A stretch of DNA of 9,973 nucleotides from an uncultured Clostridia bacterium (GTDB lineage Bacteria; Bacillota; Clostridia; Christensenellales; Borkfalkiaceae), in contig CAMWQS010000054.1 in the NCBI GenBank assembly GCA_947176485.1, positions 1 to 9,973 of the forward strand, written 5' to 3'. Of this stretch, positions 6,307-9,973 are shown piece after piece. Made by a program: the position numbers and the translations under genes. The notes below the pieces were generated by a model. That model saw only the letters and a program-made list of their open reading frames with translations. It did no database searches and had not been told where the DNA came from. Position 1 is the stretch's first letter. Every line of letters starts with the position of its first letter.

Positions 6307-7242
6307 ATGATAAAGAAAAAAAACGAAAGTGAATTGAATACCGTCGAAAGAAAGAAAAAGGTAAAAGGCACCGTATTAGAATGGGTTATGATTAACCTCG
6401 GCGTTCTGATGCTTGCGTTTGGGGTATTCCTTTTCAAGGGTCCCAACAACTTTGCAACGGGCGGCGTAAGCGGTATAACCATAATTATCAGTAAATACGT
6501 TACCCCCCTCGTACCCTTCCTTACGCAGTCCGTTTTGAACTTCATTTTGAACGGCGTACTGCTTATTATCGGCTTTATCTTCCTCGGCAAGGGCTGCACG
6601 TTTAAAACGGCGTATTGCAGCTTGACGTACACGCTTGAAATGTACGCCATGCAATGGATATTCTTGGCTTGCGGGATAGAGATTTCTTCTGGGCACACTT
6701 TGACGAACGAAAAGTTCCTTGAATTCGTCTACGCAATGCTTTTAACGGGCATAGGCAGCGCAATACTTTTCAACTGCCGCGCATCGTCGGGCGGAACGGA
6801 TATCGTTGCGTTGATTATAAAAAAATACGCCAAGCTCGATATCGGCAAGGCGATGGTCGTAACCGACTTAATTATAGCTTGCTCCACCTTCTTCGTATTC
6901 GATATCACCACGGGGCTTTTCTCAATCCTCGGCTTGTTCTTCAAGTCCTTCCTCGTTGACGGTGTAATCGAAAGCATAGGCAAGAGTAAATTCGTAACGA
7001 TTATAACCTCCTCACCCGAGCTTATAACGCCGTATATCATAGAAGGTTTGCACAGAAGCTACACCTCGTACAAGGCGACGGGCGGATACACGGGCGAAGA
7101 AAAGACGGTGCTTTTAACCGTCTGCAACCGCAGGGAAGCCGTAAGGCTTAAACTGAAAATCAACGCCGCCGACCCCACCGCCTTCGTAATTTTGACCGAC
7201 ACCAACGAAATTTTAGGCAAGGGCTTCCGCGCCTCTTTCTAA
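6307..7242 (+). CDS. YitT family integral membrane protein (second copy)
   Basis: Paralogue of the preceding gene, 311 residues, lacking the long N-terminal extension: only about 20 lysine-rich residues precede the first membrane segment (24-44). Further hydrophobic segments lie near 70-93, 103-122, 138-156 and 180-198. The core motif reads NCRASSGGTDIVALIIKK (156-173), with arginine where the first copy has glycine. The segment VDGVIESIGKSKF (217-229) is almost identical in both copies. The DUF2179-type C-terminal domain spans about 226-308 and ends TDTNEILGKGF. GCGGGAAAT before the ATG at 6307 is a modest ribosome site. The 25-nt gap, shared strand and terminator after this gene point to one transcript. 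Two different copies kept together may form a hetero-oligomer or have slightly different substrates; that is inference, as the family's role is unknown. Confidence 0.93.
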   Translation: MIKKKNESELNTVERKKKVKGTVLEWVMINLGVLMLAFGVFLFKGPNNFATGGVSGITIIISKYVTPLVPFLTQSVLNFILNGVLLIIGFIFLGKGCTFKTAYCSLTYTLEMYAMQWIFLACGIEISSGHTLTNEKFLEFVYAMLLTGIGSAILFNCRASSGGTDIVALIIKKYAKLDIGKAMVVTDLIIACSTFFVFDITTGLFSILGLFFKSFLVDGVIESIGKSKFVTIITSSPELITPYIIEGLHRSYTSYKATGGYTGEEKTVLLTVCNRREAVRLKLKINAADPTAFVILTDTNEILGKGFRASF

Positions 7243-7261
7243 ACACAACGCATAATAAATT

Positions 7262-7292
7262 AACCCCCGCGCCATTCGGCGCGGGGGTTTTT
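7262..7292. terminator. Shared terminator between convergent yitT pair and ABC transporter gene
   Basis: A perfect 12-bp stem (7262-7273 and 7278-7289) with a 4-nt ATTC loop is followed on the plus strand by TTTTTGATTTTC. It sits 19 nt after the yitT stop and 9 nt beyond the stop of the convergent ABC gene. On the minus strand the stem is followed by TTAATTTATTA, so it can plausibly end both transcripts, more strongly on the plus strand. Confidence 0.9.
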
Positions 7293-7301
7293 GATTTTCT
7301 T

Positions 7302-9683
7302 TTACAAATTTTTAATTGCGTCAATCGGTTTTAACTTTATTATCTTTCTTATAGGGAGCAAAGCGGCAATCAGCAGCAACCCGAAAGAAGCTATAATAAG
7401 GGTTATCACGGTAAAAATATCGACCCTCAACAGCGGAGCAGTCAAAGTAATTGCCGCGCTGAAAAATTTGTTAAAAAGCGCCGACGCAACGACGATTGCA
7501 GCCACGTTAAATACGAAAGTTACCGCCGCAATTAAAAGCGCTTCTATCAAAAATATTTTGGTTAAGTCCCTGTTAGTTGCGCCAAGTGCAGATAGAATAC
7601 CTATTTCTTTTTTACGGTTCATAATGCTAAAAGAAATCAGGTTCATTACAAGCAGCAATAAAATTAAGGACAGTACCGTTGCAATCGTCAGGAATATTAT
7701 TTTAAAAACTACGATTTTCGATTCGAAACCGTACACAAACCTTGCACAATGCGGTTCGTAGCCCCTTAATTTACCGCCCGCATACTCGACGTATCCGTCG
7801 TGTTTATTCCTGAAATCTACGAGGAACTTTTGCAGATTTTGAACACTTGCAACCTCTACGAAATAAATCTGCGGATTTAAAGCAGTATTTATTTTGTTGC
7901 GCGCCCTTTTACCGGCGACGAAGGTTGGCGTAGATATCGTGTTGTTGGCACCGCAAAAACCTATCCCCACAATCTTCAATTCACCTGCATCGCATAACAG
8001 AGCACCCGTCTCGTAATTATATAGCTTAAAGGAAAAGCTCTGCCCTATGTGCTGAGGTATACTTATTACTTCGGATAAATCGGATTTCACGTAATCCCAC
8101 TTGGCACCTACGCGAAACAGTTTTTCGTACATTTCGTAGGACAGCACGATTTCATCGTCGGCAAGCGTTACGTCGTCATAGTCTTGTAGTCCTTGTGCCG
8201 TCAATATTTTGCCGCCGGACGCTACGTAGACGAGGTCGTTTTGCGAGTGAAACGCCTGTGAATATTTCACGTTGCCGAATTCAAGCGTAACGTCGGGATT
8301 ATCGGGAATATAGTTCTGGTTGGTGGAATAGATTTCTGTACCGATAAAGCTTTCTTTTGCAAAATAAGAGGGAAACGCCGCACCTTCCGCAAAGATATCG
8401 TACTTAGTTACGTCAATCACGCCGGCAACCGTGTAGTACACCCGATTATACAGTCCTCTGCCTATTTTTTTACCGACGTAAAATTCGTAAGGGTACTTTT
8501 CTAATATTCTGACCTCTTCGCCGTCAATTATAACGTAAGCTTCATCCCAACGGCAAAAGTCATCCAGTCCGATCGTTGTCAGATAAAAAGAATTATCATC
8601 GAGTTCAAGCGCGTCTCCGATAAAAGTCAGCCCCATATCCAAAATATGCTGCTTCCCTTCAACGAAACCGTTTTTAATATAATCAGTGTTATTTTCTATA
8701 TATTCTGCCGTAGAATCAGGCATAAATTTATAGGAACTGAAATTTAAGCCGTCTGCTTTACCTTGTGTGAGCTTCATATGCTCGATATCGTTATCGGTTA
8801 CAAGCTTGGCAATAGTTTTTTCCGTAGAAAAGCTTAAAAGAACCTGCGTCAGCAAAATTGCGAAAATCGTAAAAATTGCAAGCAGGATTACGCTTACGGT
8901 TTTTACTTTGCGTTGCGCCAGATTTTTTGCCCCCATTTTGAAGCAAACGGCGTTTGATAGGCTCGTCCTTTTAGAAGAAAAGACTTGCTCTTCCTCCGCG
9001 CCTGCGGGCTGCTTGCCGCTGTCGGATATAATTTTTCCGTCGGCAATTTCTATAATTCTGTCACCGTACTTTTCCGCACTTTCCCTATCGTGCGTAACCA
9101 CGATAACCAATTTGGTTTTTGCCAAGTCTTTTAAAATATTCCAGATGCTTTCGCCCGTGCCGCTGTCAAGGTTGCCCGTAGGCTCGTCGGCAAGAATTAT
9201 CTTACTGTCTTTAACTATTGCGCGGGCAATGGCAACCCTCTGTTTTTCGCCGCCCGAAAGCTCGTCGATTTTCCTCGTAAGGTAATCGGCGGAAAGCCCG
9301 ACCGACTGCAAGGCGGCAGTAACCTTGTCGGATACCTCCGTTTCTTTCGATAGCCTTAGCGCAAGCGCAACGTTGCCCGCAACGTCAAAATCGTTTAAAA
9401 GATTAAACTCCTGAAACACGAAACCGACGTAACGGTTACGGTAATTATCGTAGTCGGCTTGTTTAAAATCGGCAAAGCTTTGGTTGGCGACGAATATTTC
9501 ACCGTCGGTTGCACCGTCTATTCCGCCCAAAATATTTAAAAGGGTAGATTTACCGCTTCCGCTTTTGCCGAGAATAAAAACGAGCCCTTTATCCTTGATT
9601 TCAAGATTAATATCTTTTAGGGCTTCAACCTTTTGCTTGCCCTTTGATATATAAGTTTTACTTACGCCTTTCAGTTTTAGCAT
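7302..9683 (-). CDS. ABC transporter, fused ATPase and FtsX/MacB-type permease
   Basis: Single-chain ABC protein of 793 residues. Residues 1-220 are an ATPase of the LolD/MacB type: Walker A GKSGSGKST (39-47), Q-loop Q91, signature LSGGEKQRVAIARA (142-155), Walker B IILADEP (162-168), D-loop NLDS (171-174) and switch histidine H198. A linker follows, then one membrane helix (about 263-285), a large domain of about 370 residues predicted outside the membrane, and three more helices (about 660-685, 711-735, 755-780) in an FtsX-like C-terminal domain. Motifs include NRKKEIGILSALGAT and a closing LKPIDAIKNL. This four-helix layout matches MacB-type mechanotransmission transporters, which work as homodimers and export or extract substrates without a classical channel. 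No MacA-like adaptor or two-component system is adjacent, so the substrate is unknown. ATG at 9683 has AAGGG upstream. I found no convincing promoter directly before it. Confidence 0.93.
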   Translation of the reverse strand: MLKLKGVSKTYISKGKQKVEALKDINLEIKDKGLVFILGKSGSGKSTLLNILGGIDGATDGEIFVANQSFADFKQADYDNYRNRYVGFVFQEFNLLNDFDVAGNVALALRLSKETEVSDKVTAALQSVGLSADYLTRKIDELSGGEKQRVAIARAIVKDSKIILADEPTGNLDSGTGESIWNILKDLAKTKLVIVVTHDRESAEKYGDRIIEIADGKIISDSGKQPAGAEEEQVFSSKRTSLSNAVCFKMGAKNLAQRKVKTVSVILLAIFTIFAILLTQVLLSFSTEKTIAKLVTDNDIEHMKLTQGKADGLNFSSYKFMPDSTAEYIENNTDYIKNGFVEGKQHILDMGLTFIGDALELDDNSFYLTTIGLDDFCRWDEAYVIIDGEEVRILEKYPYEFYVGKKIGRGLYNRVYYTVAGVIDVTKYDIFAEGAAFPSYFAKESFIGTEIYSTNQNYIPDNPDVTLEFGNVKYSQAFHSQNDLVYVASGGKILTAQGLQDYDDVTLADDEIVLSYEMYEKLFRVGAKWDYVKSDLSEVISIPQHIGQSFSFKLYNYETGALLCDAGELKIVGIGFCGANNTISTPTFVAGKRARNKINTALNPQIYFVEVASVQNLQKFLVDFRNKHDGYVEYAGGKLRGYEPHCARFVYGFESKIVVFKIIFLTIATVLSLILLLLVMNLISFSIMNRKKEIGILSALGATNRDLTKIFLIEALLIAAVTFVFNVAAIVVASALFNKFFSAAITLTAPLLRVDIFTVITLIIASFGLLLIAALLPIRKIIKLKPIDAIKNL

Positions 9684-9713
9684 TTTTATTGCCCTTAATT
9701 TTTTTGTAAATTA

Positions 9714-9751
9714 AAAAGGAGCAGCCTTGGGTTGCTCCTTTTCGTTTTTTT
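9714..9751. terminator. Hairpin terminator between the aldolase gene and the ABC transporter gene
   Basis: Arms 9714-9723 and 9733-9742 pair perfectly over 10 bp, and the loop can extend the stem by three more pairs including one G-T. On the plus strand a long T-tract follows (TTTTCG, then seven Ts). On the minus strand the tract is TTTTTAATTT. The annotated genes on both sides are on the minus strand, so the useful direction is minus: it should end the KDPG-aldolase transcript about 105 nt after its stop, and it lies about 30 nt before the ABC start codon. Confidence 0.75.
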
Positions 9752-9756
9752 CTTTT

Positions 9757-9771
9757 ATTCCCTACGGGAAT
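9757..9771. repeat. Small inverted repeat in the aldolase 3' region
   Basis: ATTCCC (9757-9762) and GGGAAT (9766-9771) form a 6-bp stem with a 3-nt loop within the 164-bp gap between the ABC and aldolase genes. It has no T-tract on the minus strand and is too short for a confident terminator. The rest of the gap shows no gene or clear signal. Confidence 0.3.
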
Positions 9772-9847
9772 TATCGTAATTGCGCAGGGAGCTTAAAGTT
9801 TGATTTGCGATGCGTTTATCTCACGCAAAAGCATTTAAGATACTTGA

Positions 9848-9973
9848 TTAAACCGAAGGTTTATTAACCAAATCAACTGCGGCTTTGGTCTTTGCCTCGA
9901 TTTCCTCGGGCGTGCCGTTCATCATCCAGCTGCCGCCGCAAGCGATAATTTTATCGTATGCAAGGTATTCGAG
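9848..9973 (-). CDS. eda: KDPG aldolase family protein, C-terminal 41 residues (partial)
   Basis: The minus strand from the right edge encodes an open frame of 41 codons ending in TAA at 9848-9850. It contains LAYDKIIACGGSWMM, matching the C-terminal phosphate-binding GGSW segment of 2-dehydro-3-deoxyphosphogluconate / 4-hydroxy-2-oxoglutarate aldolases (E. coli Eda has IGGSWLVP there). After it comes a charged helix (TPEEIEAKTKAAVDLV), as in the family. These class I aldolases split KDPG into pyruvate and glyceraldehyde-3-phosphate in the Entner-Doudoroff or hexuronate pathways. The Schiff-base lysine lies outside the window, so activity and exact substrate cannot be checked. The start, promoter and any operon partners are beyond the edge. 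Confidence 0.85.
   Translation of the reverse strand, partial: LEYLAYDKIIACGGSWMMNGTPEEIEAKTKAAVDLVNKPSV

Noticed and set aside
9793..9834. 13-codon minus-strand open frame in the aldolase 3' region
   Set aside because: It has no ribosome site and is too short to distinguish from chance.
1..9973. CRISPR array, tRNA, rRNA, insertion sequence or attachment site
   Set aside because: No regularly spaced repeats, cloverleaf sequence, transposase motif or terminal repeats with target duplication were seen on either strand.

Overview
The window reads as a chromosomal segment from a Clostridia-type Firmicute, probably an uncultured, gut-style lineage. The grounds are strong AGGGGA/AAAGGAG-type ribosome binding sites, textbook sigma-A promoters (TTGACT, 17 bp, TATAAT/TATATT), a tandem pair of YitT-family membrane proteins, and clostridial-type GlgB and CBM34-GH13 enzymes. 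Genus cannot be set from the sequence alone.

Layout. (1) 46-4106, minus strand: a two-gene glycogen / alpha-glucan unit. A neopullulanase-like GH13 enzyme is followed after 17 nt by the glycogen branching enzyme glgB, under one strong promoter at 4144-4172. No terminator is visible between glgB and the left edge, so the operon may continue outside. (2) 4211-4991: a small AT-richer island. A double-HTH XRE regulator (minus) is transcribed away from an unidentified 68-residue protein (plus), and each gene has its own hairpin terminator. (3) 5088-7242, plus strand: a promoter preceded by two palindromes, then two YitT-family membrane proteins 25 nt apart, closed by a terminator shared with the convergent gene. 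(4) 7302-9683, minus strand: a 793-residue ABC transporter with ATPase and FtsX/MacB-type permease on one chain. (5) 9714-9751: a hairpin with T-tracts. (6) 9848-9973, minus strand: the last 41 codons of a KDPG-aldolase family gene running off the right edge.

How they work together. The GH13 pair is the only clear metabolic partnership: one enzyme makes alpha-1,6 branches and the other cuts alpha-glucans or branched maltodextrins. The two YitT proteins look like an ancient tandem duplication and are probably co-expressed. The XRE/small-protein pair looks like a self-contained regulatory unit whose target I cannot identify. The remaining genes are independent transcription units.

No stretch of more than about 165 bases lacks a gene. 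I see no rRNA, tRNA, CRISPR array, transposase, integrase or attachment site. Nothing here is convincingly a new multi-gene system. The best candidates for a second look are the XRE/68-residue unit, the palindromes before the yitT promoter, and the unusual tails and extensions on GlgB and the first YitT protein.
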